In this document: piece by piece, positions 50,486 to 59,576 of the stretch
Position numbering within the stretch: position 1 is the first letter of the stretch
Layout: each line of letters begins with the position of its first letter
Assembly (NCBI GenBank): GCA_035604615.1
Contig: DATNID010000049.1
Coordinates: 1-64,000 of the forward strand
DNA length: 64,000 nucleotides
Source: DATJLY01 sp035604615
GTDB lineage: Bacteria > Pseudomonadota > Alphaproteobacteria > ATCC43930 > CGMCC-115725
Direction: 5' to 3'
Notes under the pieces: generated by a model
What the model saw: only the letters and a program-made list of their open reading frames with translations
What the model was told of the DNA's origin: nothing
Database searches by the model: none
Program-made: the position numbers and the translations under genes

Positions 50486-51340
50486 ATGGCGCGGTTCGAG
50501 GGCACGGCGACCTATATCGCGACCGAGGATTTGCGGGTCGCGGTCAATGCCGCGATCGCGCTGGAGCGGCCGCTCCTGGTCAAGGGCGAGCCCGGCACCG
50601 GCAAGACCATTCTCGCGCACGAGATCGCCAAGGCGCTCGCCGCGCCGCTCATCACCTGGCACATCAAGTCCACCACCAAGGCGCAGCAGGGGCTCTACGA
50701 ATACGACGCGGTGGCGCGCCTCCGGGACGGCCAGCTCGGCGAAGCGCGAGTCCATGACATCGGCAACTACATCGCGCGCGGCAAATTGTGGGAAGCATTC
50801 ACCGCCGATCAGCGGCCGGTGCTGCTGATCGACGAGATCGACAAGGCCGACATCGAGTTCCCCAACGATCTGCTGCTCGAGCTCGACCGCATGGAGTTCT
50901 TTGTCTACGAGACACGCGAGACGGTGGTGGCGCGCCAGCGCCCGGTCGTTCTGATCACCTCCAACAACGAGAAGGAGCTGCCCGACGCATTCCTGCGGCG
51001 CTGCTTCTTCCACTACATCCGCTTCCCCGACCGCGAGACCATGACGCGCATCGTCGCAGTGCATCATCCGGGCCTGAAGCAGGCGCTGCTCAAGGAGGCG
51101 CTCGAGGTCTTCTACGAGGTGCGCGACGTGCCCGGGCTCAAGAAGCGGCCCTCGACCTCGGAGCTGATCGATTGGATCAAGCTGCTGCTGGTCGAGGACA
51201 TTTCGCCTGAGGTGCTGCGCACGCGCGATCCGGCGAAGCTCATTCCGCCGCTCCACGGCGCGCTCTTGAAGAACGAGCAGGACGTGCAGCTCTTCGAGCG
51301 CCTGGCCTTCCTCCACCGCCGCGAGCGCGGCGGCGGCTGA
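50486..51340 (+). CDS. MoxR-family AAA+ ATPase
   Basis: 284 residues. Walker A LLVKGEPGTGKTILAHE, the Walker B segment VLLIDEIDKAD, sensor-1 region VLITSNNEKELPDAFLRRC and a C-terminal lid. MoxR ATPases act as chaperones that, with VWA-domain partners, insert metal cofactors or assemble complexes such as molybdenum hydroxylases. The ATG is preceded by AAAAGGAGG. It overlaps the VWA gene by one base (TGATG). An orphan molybdenum hydroxylase subunit is encoded 3 kb downstream. Confidence 0.9.
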   Translation: MARFEGTATYIATEDLRVAVNAAIALERPLLVKGEPGTGKTILAHEIAKALAAPLITWHIKSTTKAQQGLYEYDAVARLRDGQLGEARVHDIGNYIARGKLWEAFTADQRPVLLIDEIDKADIEFPNDLLLELDRMEFFVYETRETVVARQRPVVLITSNNEKELPDAFLRRCFFHYIRFPDRETMTRIVAVHHPGLKQALLKEALEVFYEVRDVPGLKKRPSTSELIDWIKLLLVEDISPEVLRTRDPAKLIPPLHGALLKNEQDVQLFERLAFLHRRERGGG

Positions 51341-52512
51341 TGTTCGCGGGATTCTTTCTCGAGCTGAAGCGGGCGCGCGTTCCCGTCTCGCTCAAGGAGT
51401 ACCTGGCGCTCATGGAGGCGATGGAGAAGAGCGTCGCCGGCTTCAGCGTCGACGACTTCTACTATCTGGCCCGCACCTGCCTGGTGAAGGACGAGCGCAA
51501 CATCGACAAGTTCGGCCGCGTGTTCGGCCAGGTCTTCAAGGGGATCGAGGGCGCGGCGGAAGGCTCGCCGGTGCCGGAGGACTGGCTCACGGCGCTGGCC
51601 GAGAAGCTCCTCAGCGAGGAAGAGAAGCAGCAGATCGAGGCGATGGGCGGGCTCGACAAGCTCCTGGACGCGCTGCGCCAGCGTTTGGCCGAGCAGAAAG
51701 GGCGGCACGAAGGCGGCTCCAAATGGATCGGCACCGCCGGCACCTCGCCCTTCGGCGCCAAGGGCTACAACCCCGAGGGCGTGCGCATCGGCCAGGACGA
51801 GGGCCGCCAGGGCCGCGCCGTCAAGGTGTGGGACAAGCGCGAGTTCAAGAATCTCGACGGCGAGGTGCAGCTCGGCACCCGCAACATCAAGCTGGCGCTG
51901 CGGCGCCTGCGCCAGTTCGCGCGCGAGGGCGCGGCCGAGATTCTCGATCTTCCCGACACCATCCGCTCGACCGCGAAGAACGCGGGCTGGCTCGATCTCC
52001 GCCTCGTGCCGGAGCGGCACAACGCGGTGAAGGTGCTGCTGCTCCTCGACATCGGCGGCTCGATGGACGGGCACGTGCGCGCCTGCGAGGAGTTGTTCTC
52101 GGCGGCGCGCGCCGAGTTCAAGCATCTCGCGCATTACTATTTCCACAATTGCCCCTACGAGCATTTGTGGCAGGACGCGCGGCGGCGCCAGGCCGAGCGC
52201 ACGCCCTTGGTCGAACTTCTGCGCACCTACGACCAGGCCTACAAGCTCATTCTCGTGGGCGACGCGACCATGGCGCCCTATGAGATCAGCGATCCCGGCG
52301 GCGCCATCGAGCACTGGAACGCGGAGCCGGGCGAGACCTGGCTGCGCCGGCTGCTGGTCACATATCCCAAGGCGGTGTGGCTCAACCCGGTGCCCGAGCG
52401 CTATTGGCAGGGCACGCAATCGATCGACATGATCGCCAAGCTGATGGAGGGGCGCATGTTCCCCCTGACGCTCGACGGCATCGACCGCGCCATGAGGCGG
52501 CTGCAGCGCTAG
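51340..52512 (+). CDS. VWA-domain (CoxE-like) protein
   Basis: 390 residues. An N-terminal helical region (FAGFFLELKRARVPVSLKEYL) precedes a von Willebrand A domain with the metal-site motif LLLLDIGGSMDGHV at about residue 232. This replaces the first serine of the classical DxSxS by glycine, as is usual in this subgroup. It is the partner of the MoxR ATPase, translationally coupled to it. The pair recalls CobS/CobT or CoxD/CoxE but is not specifically either. Confidence 0.88.
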   Translation: MFAGFFLELKRARVPVSLKEYLALMEAMEKSVAGFSVDDFYYLARTCLVKDERNIDKFGRVFGQVFKGIEGAAEGSPVPEDWLTALAEKLLSEEEKQQIEAMGGLDKLLDALRQRLAEQKGRHEGGSKWIGTAGTSPFGAKGYNPEGVRIGQDEGRQGRAVKVWDKREFKNLDGEVQLGTRNIKLALRRLRQFAREGAAEILDLPDTIRSTAKNAGWLDLRLVPERHNAVKVLLLLDIGGSMDGHVRACEELFSAARAEFKHLAHYYFHNCPYEHLWQDARRRQAERTPLVELLRTYDQAYKLILVGDATMAPYEISDPGGAIEHWNAEPGETWLRRLLVTYPKAVWLNPVPERYWQGTQSIDMIAKLMEGRMFPLTLDGIDRAMRRLQR

Positions 52513-52593
52513 GGTCCGCTTGAATCGGCGCCGCCGCGGAGTCACGATCCGCGCGTCGTACGAAGGAGTAAACTCTTACGAGGGAGAAGACTC

Positions 52594-53076
52594 ATGCAAA
52601 AGTACATAGTCTTTGCCGTCGTCCTGTCGATCGCCGCCGCGCCGGCGATCGCGCAGCAAAAATCCTCTGCGAATGACCGCGCCATGGAACACGCGGCCGC
52701 CATCGAGAAAATGATCGTCGACAACTTCAACAAAAAGAACGCCGCCGGAATCGCCGCGCTCTATGCGAGCAACGCTCTCTTTGTCGGGCCCGACGGCAAG
52801 ACCTATACCGGCCGCGCGGCGGTCGAGGCGGACGAGGCCGATACCATCAAGGCGTGGGGCGACTTCAAGTTCGTCGGCGAGGTGAAGGAGGCGCACGCGG
52901 TCGGCAACGGCATTTGGGCGCTGATGAGCTCGGCCGTGGACGGCAACGGTCCGAACGGTCCGGTGAAGGTTCGCTCGCACGTCGTCAACGTGATCGTGCC
53001 GGAGGGCAAGGGCTGGAAGATCGTGCTCACCAGCATCGGCGCCAACGTCCCGCCGCCGGCCGCGCCGGCGAAGTAG
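52594..53076 (+). CDS. Exported SnoaL/NTF2-like protein
   Basis: 160 residues with a signal peptide (YIVFAVVLSIAAAPAIAQ). An NTF2-like fold follows (AAIEKMIVDNFNKKNAAGIAALYASNALFVGPDGKTYTGRAAV), similar to the SgcJ/EcaC group. These small proteins can be isomerases, binding proteins or of unknown function; no catalytic assignment is possible. The codon use is a little less GC-rich than that of its neighbours. GGGAGAAG precedes the ATG. Confidence 0.72.
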   Translation: MQKYIVFAVVLSIAAAPAIAQQKSSANDRAMEHAAAIEKMIVDNFNKKNAAGIAALYASNALFVGPDGKTYTGRAAVEADEADTIKAWGDFKFVGEVKEAHAVGNGIWALMSSAVDGNGPNGPVKVRSHVVNVIVPEGKGWKIVLTSIGANVPPPAAPAK

Positions 53077-53161
53077 CGCGCCTCTCGGCGGCGGGGCTGG
53101 ATGCGGCGCGAGTCCCGCCGCAGCAGCGCGCAGGCGGCGAGACGGTGGCGTGGCCGCGCGG

Positions 53162-53695
53162 TCAGATGAGCAGCAGGAAGCCGTTGGCGGCGAAGAGGGT
53201 CGCGGCGAGCGCCAGGAGGCCCGACAGCATGATGAGCGCGCGCGAGGCGGCGACGATGCTGACCGAGCCGAGCACGATGGCGATCTGAAAGAAGGCGCGG
53301 GAATAATCGAAATTCGCATCCCGCCGCTGCGCGGTGGCGCGCTCGCCGTCATGCTTGTGCGCCTCCTCGAGCAGCGTCGCCTTTTCCTTGGCCTCGCGCT
53401 CGGCGCGGGCGCGATAGGATTGCGGGTCCTTGCCTTGCGTCTCGAGCAGATCCGCCATCGCGACATAGATGTCCTGGCGGATGTTGCGCGCCTGGTAGAA
53501 GGCGAAGGCGTTGGACGCGAGGATGTTGGAATTGATCGTGTCCTTCATCGCGTTCTCGCCGCCGAGGCTCGCGATCGCCAGCAGCATCGCCATGAAGCCG
53601 ACCGCGAGCGCGACGCGCTTGCGGAAGCTTTCGGCGGCCTCGCGCGCGGTTTCGGACACGCTCTCGGCGATCTCGTTCGCTTCGTCTGCGTCCAT
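53162..53695 (-). CDS. DUF4337-like membrane protein
   Basis: 177 residues from the ATG at 53693-53695 with GGGGGAG upstream; a GTG at 53710 is an alternative. It has one helix near the N-terminus (VALAVGFMAMLLAIASLGG) and two hydrophobic stretches near the C-terminus (FFQIAIVLGSVSIVAAS and ALIMLSGLLALAATLFAANGFLLLI). Between them is a charged, coiled-coil-like region with ILASNAFAFYQARNIRQ. The pattern matches DUF4337, of unknown function. Confidence 0.75.
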   Translation of the reverse strand: MDADEANEIAESVSETAREAAESFRKRVALAVGFMAMLLAIASLGGENAMKDTINSNILASNAFAFYQARNIRQDIYVAMADLLETQGKDPQSYRARAEREAKEKATLLEEAHKHDGERATAQRRDANFDYSRAFFQIAIVLGSVSIVAASRALIMLSGLLALAATLFAANGFLLLI

Positions 53696-53735
53696 GGCTC
53701 CCCCGGCCACATCTATGAGCGGCGATGTGGCAGGT

Positions 53736-54479
53736 TCACTTCGGCTTCTGGAACTTGATGACGAAGATATCGATCGGGATCTTCGAATTGAAGATGATGA
53801 AGTCGTGCGTGTCGTTCGGGTTGCGCAGGAAATCGCCCTCGTCCACGAGCTTGAATCCGGCCGCCTCGATTTCGCTCTTCTCGATGTTCTCGTCGAGTCG
53901 ATGGAAGGTCTTGCCGGTGGTGACCGGTGCTCCTGGCAGCGCCGCGTAATCGGCGACGACGAGATAGCCGCCCGGCTTCAACGCATTGAACATCGCCGCG
54001 TCCATCTTGGCGCGATCGACCGGCAGGTAGGTCGTGTCGTGATAGCCGAAGAAGAACGTGACGAGGTCGAGATTGCCGGCGTCCGGCGGCAGCGGATCGT
54101 CGAATTTGCGCCGGTCGTCCATGACGTTCTTCATCGCCGGGCGCTTCATGCGCTCGTCGAACGCCGCCAAGACGCGCGCCAAGTTGTCGGGCGGGTTCTG
54201 TCCGTAGACGACCCCGCCGGGCGCCACGGCGCGCGCCATCAATTCGGTGCTGTAGCCGGCATCGGCCGCCATATCGAGAACCTTCATGCCCGGCCGTACT
54301 CCGGTGAAGGCGAGCAGCTTCGCCGCCTGGCGCCGGTCGTCGTTCTTCCGGTCGGCATCGGTCCGGTCGGGTGCCGCGAGCAGCGCGGCATAGTCGGGCG
54401 GGGGCGCGGGCGCGGTGCAGGCATTGAGCAGGACCGCGAACGCGAAGGCGCCAAGGCCGGTACCAGCGAGTCTTCTCAT
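53736..54479 (-). CDS. Lipoprotein with SAM-methyltransferase fold
   Basis: 247 residues. The N-terminus is a lipoprotein signal peptide (FAFAVLLNAC-TAP, lipobox cysteine at about 21), which would anchor it outside the cytoplasm. The rest is a class I methyltransferase-like fold: VLDMAADAGYSTELMARAV (motif I, DMAADAG for the usual glycine-rich loop), LDLVTFFFGYHDT and LKPGGYLVVADY. It belongs to the predicted-methyltransferase group often found with secretion signals. Whether S-adenosylmethionine is available or bound there is unknown. Confidence 0.8.
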   Translation of the reverse strand: MRRLAGTGLGAFAFAVLLNACTAPAPPPDYAALLAAPDRTDADRKNDDRRQAAKLLAFTGVRPGMKVLDMAADAGYSTELMARAVAPGGVVYGQNPPDNLARVLAAFDERMKRPAMKNVMDDRRKFDDPLPPDAGNLDLVTFFFGYHDTTYLPVDRAKMDAAMFNALKPGGYLVVADYAALPGAPVTTGKTFHRLDENIEKSEIEAAGFKLVDEGDFLRNPNDTHDFIIFNSKIPIDIFVIKFQKPK

Positions 54480-54572
54480 GGTGCTTCCTTTTCAAGCGAC
54501 AGTCCCGCGTATAGCAGCCCAGTCGGTCAACGGAAAGCCGGTTGCCCGCCCGCGTTTCGACCCTCAAGCGCC

Positions 54573-54596
54573 CCTCCCCCGAAGGTGCGGGGGAGG
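54573..54596. repeat. C-rich hairpin palindrome (possible terminator-like element)
   Basis: CCTCCCCC-GAAGGTGC-GGGGGAGG, an eight-base perfect stem with no trailing T-run. It lies between the divergent lipoprotein methyltransferase and molybdenum hydroxylase genes, so a terminator role is doubtful. It is similar in style to 17376-17406. Confidence 0.5.
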
Positions 54597-54670
54597 CCTG
54601 TTGCCTTGGCCGTTGTCCGCCTCTTGCCCCGTCCGTTATGGTAACGGCCAAGAATGAAGGGGCAGGCATC

Positions 54671-57022
54671 ATGGACACTCTCAACGACGCGATCGATCCG
54701 GCGCTGGTGAAATTCGGCGTCGGCCAAAGCGTGACGCGCAAGGAAGATCCGACCTTGCTGCGCGGCGAGGGCCGCTACACCGACGACGTCAACCTCCCCG
54801 GTCAGGCCTATGCAGTGATGGTGCGCTCGCCCGTCGCGCATGGCACCATTCGCCGCCTTGCGCTTGAGGCGGCGCGCAAGCTGCCGGGCGTGCTCGGCGT
54901 GTGGGGACCTGCCGATCTCGAGGCCGCCGGATTCCAGATGCTGAAGAGCCCGTTCGCGGCGCAAAACCGCGACGGCACGCCGTGGAAGCACGCGATGCGG
55001 CCGGCGCTCGCCAAGATCAAGGTGCGCCATATCGGCGAGCCGGTCGCCTTCGTCGTCGCCGAGACGGTGGCTCAGGCCAAAGACGCGGCAGAGGCGGTCG
55101 AATGCGACATCGACGCGCTGCCGGCCGTGACCTCGCCGTCCGCCGCCGCGGCCGCGGGCGCGCCACAGCTTCACGACGAGGCGCCGGGCAATATCCTGCT
55201 CGATTTCCACTATGGCGACAGCGCCAAGGTGGCCGAGGCGTTCGCCGCTGCCGCGCACGTCACCAAGCTCAAGCCGGTCAACAGCCGCATCATCGTCAAC
55301 GCGATCGAGCCGCGCGCGGCGGTCGGCAGCTTCGATGCCAAGTCGGGCCGCTTCACGTTGACGCTCGGCTGCCAAGGCGTGTTCGGCCTGCGCGGCAATC
55401 TGGCGCCGGTGCTGGGCGTGACGACCGACAAGCTGCGCGTGCTCTCCTACAATGTCGGCGGCTCGTTCGGCATGAAGTCGCAGGTGTTCCCGGAATATCC
55501 CTGCGTGCTGTTCGCCGCGCGCCTTCTTGGCCGGCCGGTGAAGTGGACCGACGAGCGCTCCGGCAGCTTCGTCTCCGACAATCACGGCCGCGATCACGAG
55601 ATGTCGGGCGAACTCGCGCTCGACAAGGACGGACGCATCCTGGCGCTGCGGCTCACCGGCTTCGGCAATGCCGGGGCCTATCCGGTGGCGCCGCTCCCTT
55701 ATTCGGTCAACGCGGTCAAGAACGTGGCGAGCGTCTATCGCACGCCGCTGATCGAGGTCAATTCCAAGGGCGTCTACACCAACACCCAGCCGGTCGGGCC
55801 CTATCGCGGCGCCGGGCGGCCCGAGGGCAACTATTACATGGAGCGGCTGATGGACACGGCCGCCGACGAGATGGGGATCGACCGCATCGAGCTGCGCCGG
55901 CGCAACTATATCGCGGCGGCCGCGATGCCGTACAAGGCGGCCTCGGGCTCGTCCTACGACAGCGGCGATTTCGCCACCGTGCTCGACAAGGCGCTCGACA
56001 CCGGCGACTGGCAAGGCTTCGCCCAGCGCAAGCGCCAGAGCGAGCAGCGCGGCAAGCTGCGCGGCCTCGGCGTCGCCAGCTATCTCGAAGTGACGGCGCC
56101 GCAGGGCAAGGAAATGGGCGGCATCCGCTTCGAGCCCGACGGCGGCGTCACCATGATCAGCGGCACGCTGGACTACGGCCAGGGCCACGCCTCGCCCTTC
56201 GCGCAGATCGTGGTCAACCGGCTCGGCATCCCGTTCGAGAAGCTGCGGCTCTTGCAGGGCGACAGCGACCAGCTTCTGTTCGGCGGCGGCACCGGCGGCT
56301 CGCGCTCGGCGATGGCGGGCGGCACGGCGCTGCTCACCGCCTGCGACAAGGTGATCGAGCAGGGCAAGCAGATCGCCGCCCATCTGCTCGAGGCCGCAGT
56401 CGCCGACATCGAGTTCTCCGAGGGGCGTTTCCGCATCGCCGGCACCGACCGCTCGGTCGGCATCCTCGAGGTCGCGGAGCGGGTGCGGACCGGCGCCAAG
56501 CTGCCGGCCGAGCTGCCGCAGACGCTCGACGCCTCGCTGGTGATGGAGACGCCGCCCTCGGCCTATCCCAACGGCTGCCACCTGGCCGAGGTCGAGGTGG
56601 ATCCCGACACCGGCACGATCGCGGTGGTGAAGTACGCGATGGTCAACGATTTCGGCAATCTCTTGAACCCGCTCCTGGCGGAGGGCCAGGCCCATGGCGG
56701 GGTGGTGCAGGGCATCGGCCAGGCGCTGATGGAGCGCACGGTGTTCGACCGCGAGGGGCAGCTCGTCACCGGCTCCTACATGGACTACGCCATGCCGCGC
56801 GCCGACAACGCGCCGATGTTCGAGTTCGCGAGCCATCCGGTGCCGGCGACCACCAATCCGCTGGGGGTCAAGGGCTGTGGCGAGGCGGGCTGCGCCGGCG
56901 CGCTGCCGGCGGTGATGAATGCGGTGATGGACGCGCTCAAGCCCTATGGCATCCGCCACATCGACATGCCGGCGACGCCGGAGAAGGTGTGGCAGGCGAT
57001 CCGGGGAGCCCGCGCGTCATGA
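54671..57022 (+). CDS. Xanthine dehydrogenase-family molybdopterin-binding (large) subunit
   Basis: 783 residues. CoxL/XdhB-like, beginning VGQSVTRKEDPTLLRGEGRYTDD. It has GPYRGAGRPEGNYYMER at about 376, a GGGTGGSRSAMAGG molybdopterin loop, and VKGCGEAGCAGALPA at about 734 containing the probable catalytic glutamate. It should hydroxylate an aldehyde, aromatic or N-heterocyclic compound. The FAD and iron-sulfur subunits are not adjacent, which is unusual. It overlaps the small monooxygenase gene by four bases. The MoxR/VWA pair upstream could help maturation. Confidence 0.9.
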   Translation: MDTLNDAIDPALVKFGVGQSVTRKEDPTLLRGEGRYTDDVNLPGQAYAVMVRSPVAHGTIRRLALEAARKLPGVLGVWGPADLEAAGFQMLKSPFAAQNRDGTPWKHAMRPALAKIKVRHIGEPVAFVVAETVAQAKDAAEAVECDIDALPAVTSPSAAAAAGAPQLHDEAPGNILLDFHYGDSAKVAEAFAAAAHVTKLKPVNSRIIVNAIEPRAAVGSFDAKSGRFTLTLGCQGVFGLRGNLAPVLGVTTDKLRVLSYNVGGSFGMKSQVFPEYPCVLFAARLLGRPVKWTDERSGSFVSDNHGRDHEMSGELALDKDGRILALRLTGFGNAGAYPVAPLPYSVNAVKNVASVYRTPLIEVNSKGVYTNTQPVGPYRGAGRPEGNYYMERLMDTAADEMGIDRIELRRRNYIAAAAMPYKAASGSSYDSGDFATVLDKALDTGDWQGFAQRKRQSEQRGKLRGLGVASYLEVTAPQGKEMGGIRFEPDGGVTMISGTLDYGQGHASPFAQIVVNRLGIPFEKLRLLQGDSDQLLFGGGTGGSRSAMAGGTALLTACDKVIEQGKQIAAHLLEAAVADIEFSEGRFRIAGTDRSVGILEVAERVRTGAKLPAELPQTLDASLVMETPPSAYPNGCHLAEVEVDPDTGTIAVVKYAMVNDFGNLLNPLLAEGQAHGGVVQGIGQALMERTVFDREGQLVTGSYMDYAMPRADNAPMFEFASHPVPATTNPLGVKGCGEAGCAGALPAVMNAVMDALKPYGIRHIDMPATPEKVWQAIRGARAS

Positions 57023-57318
57023 TCGTCGAGATCGCGCAGATCGACGTGAAGCCCGGCCTCGAGGCCGAGTTCGAGTCCGGCGTCGCCAAGGCCGTGCCGC
57101 TGTTCGCCCGCGCCAAGGGCTGCACCGGCGTCGAGCTCAAGCGCTCGATCGAGAAGCCGCGCCGCTACCGCCTGTTCGTCCAGTGGGAGACGGTCGAGAA
57201 CCACACCGTCGATTTCCGCGGCTCGGCCGATTTCTGCGAATGGCGCAAGCTGGTCGGCCATTGCTTCGAGACGGCGCCCGAGGTCGAGCACGTCGCGCAG
57301 GCGGTGAAGGGGTTCTGA
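57019..57318 (+). CDS. Small antibiotic-biosynthesis-monooxygenase (ABM) domain protein
   Basis: 99 residues, a ferredoxin-like fold of the ABM/YgiN class: IVEIAQIDVKPGLEAEFESGV, YRLFVQWETVENHTVDFRGS, then FCEWRKLVGHCFETAPEVEH. Such proteins are small oxygenases or dimeric ligand-binding proteins. The ATG overlaps the large-subunit stop (ATGA), implying joint translation and a role in the same substrate pathway. Histidine and cysteine in VGHCFE may be functional. Confidence 0.78.
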   Translation: MIVEIAQIDVKPGLEAEFESGVAKAVPLFARAKGCTGVELKRSIEKPRRYRLFVQWETVENHTVDFRGSADFCEWRKLVGHCFETAPEVEHVAQAVKGF

Positions 57319-57364
57319 GCCTCCAAGCCCCGCAATGACGCGGCGCCGCGAGCGGAACTGACGC

Positions 57365-59563
57365 ATGGCGCAAGCGAAGGAGCTGGCAGTATCCGCGCGC
57401 GGCTTCGCGCTGGTCGGGCGCGAGCTGGCGTCGGGTGTCGCCCTCATCTCGACGGCGGTGCCGTCCTGCCTCGCGGCCGGCGTCCTCACCTTCGCGCCCT
57501 TGGGTCCCGACTATGCCGCGGCTGGGGTCGCAGCGGGCTTATGCTGCGCCATCTTCGCGGCGCCGGCGGCGGCGCTCGCATCAGGCACGCCGTGGCTGGT
57601 GCCGAGCCCGCGCTCCAGCACGGCGGTGATCCAGGCGAGCCTCCTGGCGACGATGTGGCGCGATCCGTCGCTGCACGATCCGCGCCTCGCCATCGCCGCC
57701 CTGGGCTTGTGCGTCTTCGCCGCCGGGCTGATGCAGATCCTGTTCGGACTCGGCGGCATCGCGCGCATCGTCAAGTTCACGCCGCACCCGGTATTGGCCG
57801 GGTTCCTGAACGGCGTGGCGCTTCTGCTCGTGCTGCCGCAGATCGCGCGCTACGTGAGTTTCGGCGACTCGTTCGGCATCGTCCATCCGGCCATGTTCGT
57901 GTTCGCGCTGGGCCTTGCCGGCATCACCATCTGGGGCCGCAGGATCGCCTACAAGGTGCCCGGCGCGCTGCTCGGCCTCGGCACCGGCGTCGCGGTCTAT
58001 TACGGGGTGAAGGCGATCTATCCCGGCGCCGATCTGGGCGCGACCATCGGCACGCCGGGGATGAATTTCCTGCCGCCCATTCCGTTCCTCGGCGTGCCGG
58101 TGGCGGAATTCGCCCTGCGGCTGCTGCCGCTCGCGCCGGTCATTTTCCTGACCGCGCTCAGCATCGCCATCATCGCGACCTTCGACACGCTCCTTACCTT
58201 GCGCGCGACGCAGAAACAGGCCGGGCGCCCGGTCCACCCGGTGCGCGACCTGGTGGCGCAGGGGATCGGCAATTGTGTCGCCGGCTGCACCGGCGCCTTG
58301 GGGACGCAGCTCTCGCCCAACGTCGTTCTCAACGCCTACAAGACCGGCGGGCGCACGATGCTGACGCCCCTGGTCGGCGGCGCCGTGCTGCTGTTCGCTA
58401 CGGTGGCGCTGTCGCCGGCGCTGGCGGCGATTCCGGTGGTGGTGCTGTCGGCGACCGTGCTCGCCAACGGCATCTCGTCGTTCGACCGCTGGAGCCTCAA
58501 GCTCCTGTTCGGCACGCTCATCAACCGCGGCCGGGTGGCGCAGCACCACGCCTGGCACGATCTCCTGGTGGTGCTCGTGGTCATGGGCATCACCGCGAGC
58601 GGCGCCATCATCGCCGGGGTGCTGGCGGGCGCGGCGCTCGCCTGCATCATCTTCATCGCCAATATGAGCCGGCCGATCGTGCGCCGCGCCTATCGCGGCG
58701 ACGAAACCGCCTCGAAGCGCATGCGGCCGGCGGACGACAGCGCCCTCCTCCACGCCAGCGGCCGGCGGCGCGCGGTGCTCGAGCTGCAGGGCGTGCTGTT
58801 CTTCGGCAATGCCGACGACCTCGCCGACCGCATCGTGGCGCTGTTCGACGAGGCCGACATGGTGACGCTCGATCTGCGCGGCATCGGCGACATCGACATC
58901 TCCGGCGCCCAGGTGCTGCACGAGATCGTGGCGACGGCGCGACGGCGCGGCAAGCGGCTGGTGTTCTGCGCCGTGCCGGCCGACGTATCGCGCACCATCG
59001 CCGAGCTGGCCGCGGGCGGGCGCGAATCCGGCCCCCTCGTCATGCCCGACATCGACACGGCGATCGAGTGGATGGAAGAGGAGGCATTGAGACGCCAATC
59101 CGACGGGCGCCCTGCGATCGGGCAGCTCGCGCTCGAACAGCTCGATTTCACCGAGGGCCTCGATGCCGACGAGATCGCGCTCCTGCGGGCGCGCCTCACG
59201 CCGCGCCGGTTTGCGCCCGGCCAGACGATCTGCGTCGAGGGCGCGGCGGCCGACCGGCTGTGGCTCCTGACCAAGGGCTCGGTCAGCGTGCGCATGGCAT
59301 TATCGGAACGCGAGAGCGTGCGCGTCGCCAGCCTCGCCATGGGCACCGCGGTCGGCGAGATGGCGCTGCTGAGCAGCGCGCAGCGCTCGGCCTCCGTCGT
59401 GGCTGACGACGAGGTGCAGTGCTGGGAGCTCGAGGACGGCGCCTTCCGCGCGCTGCTCGACGAGCATCCGCGCATCGCCGGCAAGATCCTCGCCAATCTC
59501 GCGCGCGAGATGGCGCGCCGCGTGCGCATCACCTCGGACTATCTGCGCCGCGCGCTCGAATAG
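57365..59563 (+). CDS. SulP-family anion transporter fused to STAS and cyclic-nucleotide-binding domains
   Basis: 732 residues. The N-terminal 430 residues are a SulP/SLC26 transporter with about 12-14 helices (GVALISTAVPSCLAAGVLT, GIGNCVAGCTGALGTQLSPNV). A STAS domain follows at about 460-570 (LDLRGIGDIDISGAQVLHEIV). The C-terminal 140 residues form a cNMP-binding-like beta-barrel (AADRLWLLTKGSVSVRM, then VGEMALLSSAQRSASVVAD). Substrates of SulP proteins include sulfate, bicarbonate and organic anions. The fused domains suggest gating by a nucleotide or other small ligand. Confidence 0.9.
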   Translation: MAQAKELAVSARGFALVGRELASGVALISTAVPSCLAAGVLTFAPLGPDYAAAGVAAGLCCAIFAAPAAALASGTPWLVPSPRSSTAVIQASLLATMWRDPSLHDPRLAIAALGLCVFAAGLMQILFGLGGIARIVKFTPHPVLAGFLNGVALLLVLPQIARYVSFGDSFGIVHPAMFVFALGLAGITIWGRRIAYKVPGALLGLGTGVAVYYGVKAIYPGADLGATIGTPGMNFLPPIPFLGVPVAEFALRLLPLAPVIFLTALSIAIIATFDTLLTLRATQKQAGRPVHPVRDLVAQGIGNCVAGCTGALGTQLSPNVVLNAYKTGGRTMLTPLVGGAVLLFATVALSPALAAIPVVVLSATVLANGISSFDRWSLKLLFGTLINRGRVAQHHAWHDLLVVLVVMGITASGAIIAGVLAGAALACIIFIANMSRPIVRRAYRGDETASKRMRPADDSALLHASGRRRAVLELQGVLFFGNADDLADRIVALFDEADMVTLDLRGIGDIDISGAQVLHEIVATARRRGKRLVFCAVPADVSRTIAELAAGGRESGPLVMPDIDTAIEWMEEEALRRQSDGRPAIGQLALEQLDFTEGLDADEIALLRARLTPRRFAPGQTICVEGAAADRLWLLTKGSVSVRMALSERESVRVASLAMGTAVGEMALLSSAQRSASVVADDEVQCWELEDGAFRALLDEHPRIAGKILANLAREMARRVRITSDYLRRALE

Positions 59564-59576
59564 GCAGGAGACCCGC

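Noticed and set aside
50486..52512. The MoxR/VWA pair as the missing CobS and CobT chelatase subunits
   Set aside because: Lengths and motifs fit the general MoxR/CoxE-like pair; nothing specific to CobS or CobT is visible and the genes are 16 kb away from the cob operons.
54573..54596. The C-rich hairpin as a rho-independent terminator
   Set aside because: There is no T-run on either side and it sits between divergent genes, where no terminator is required.
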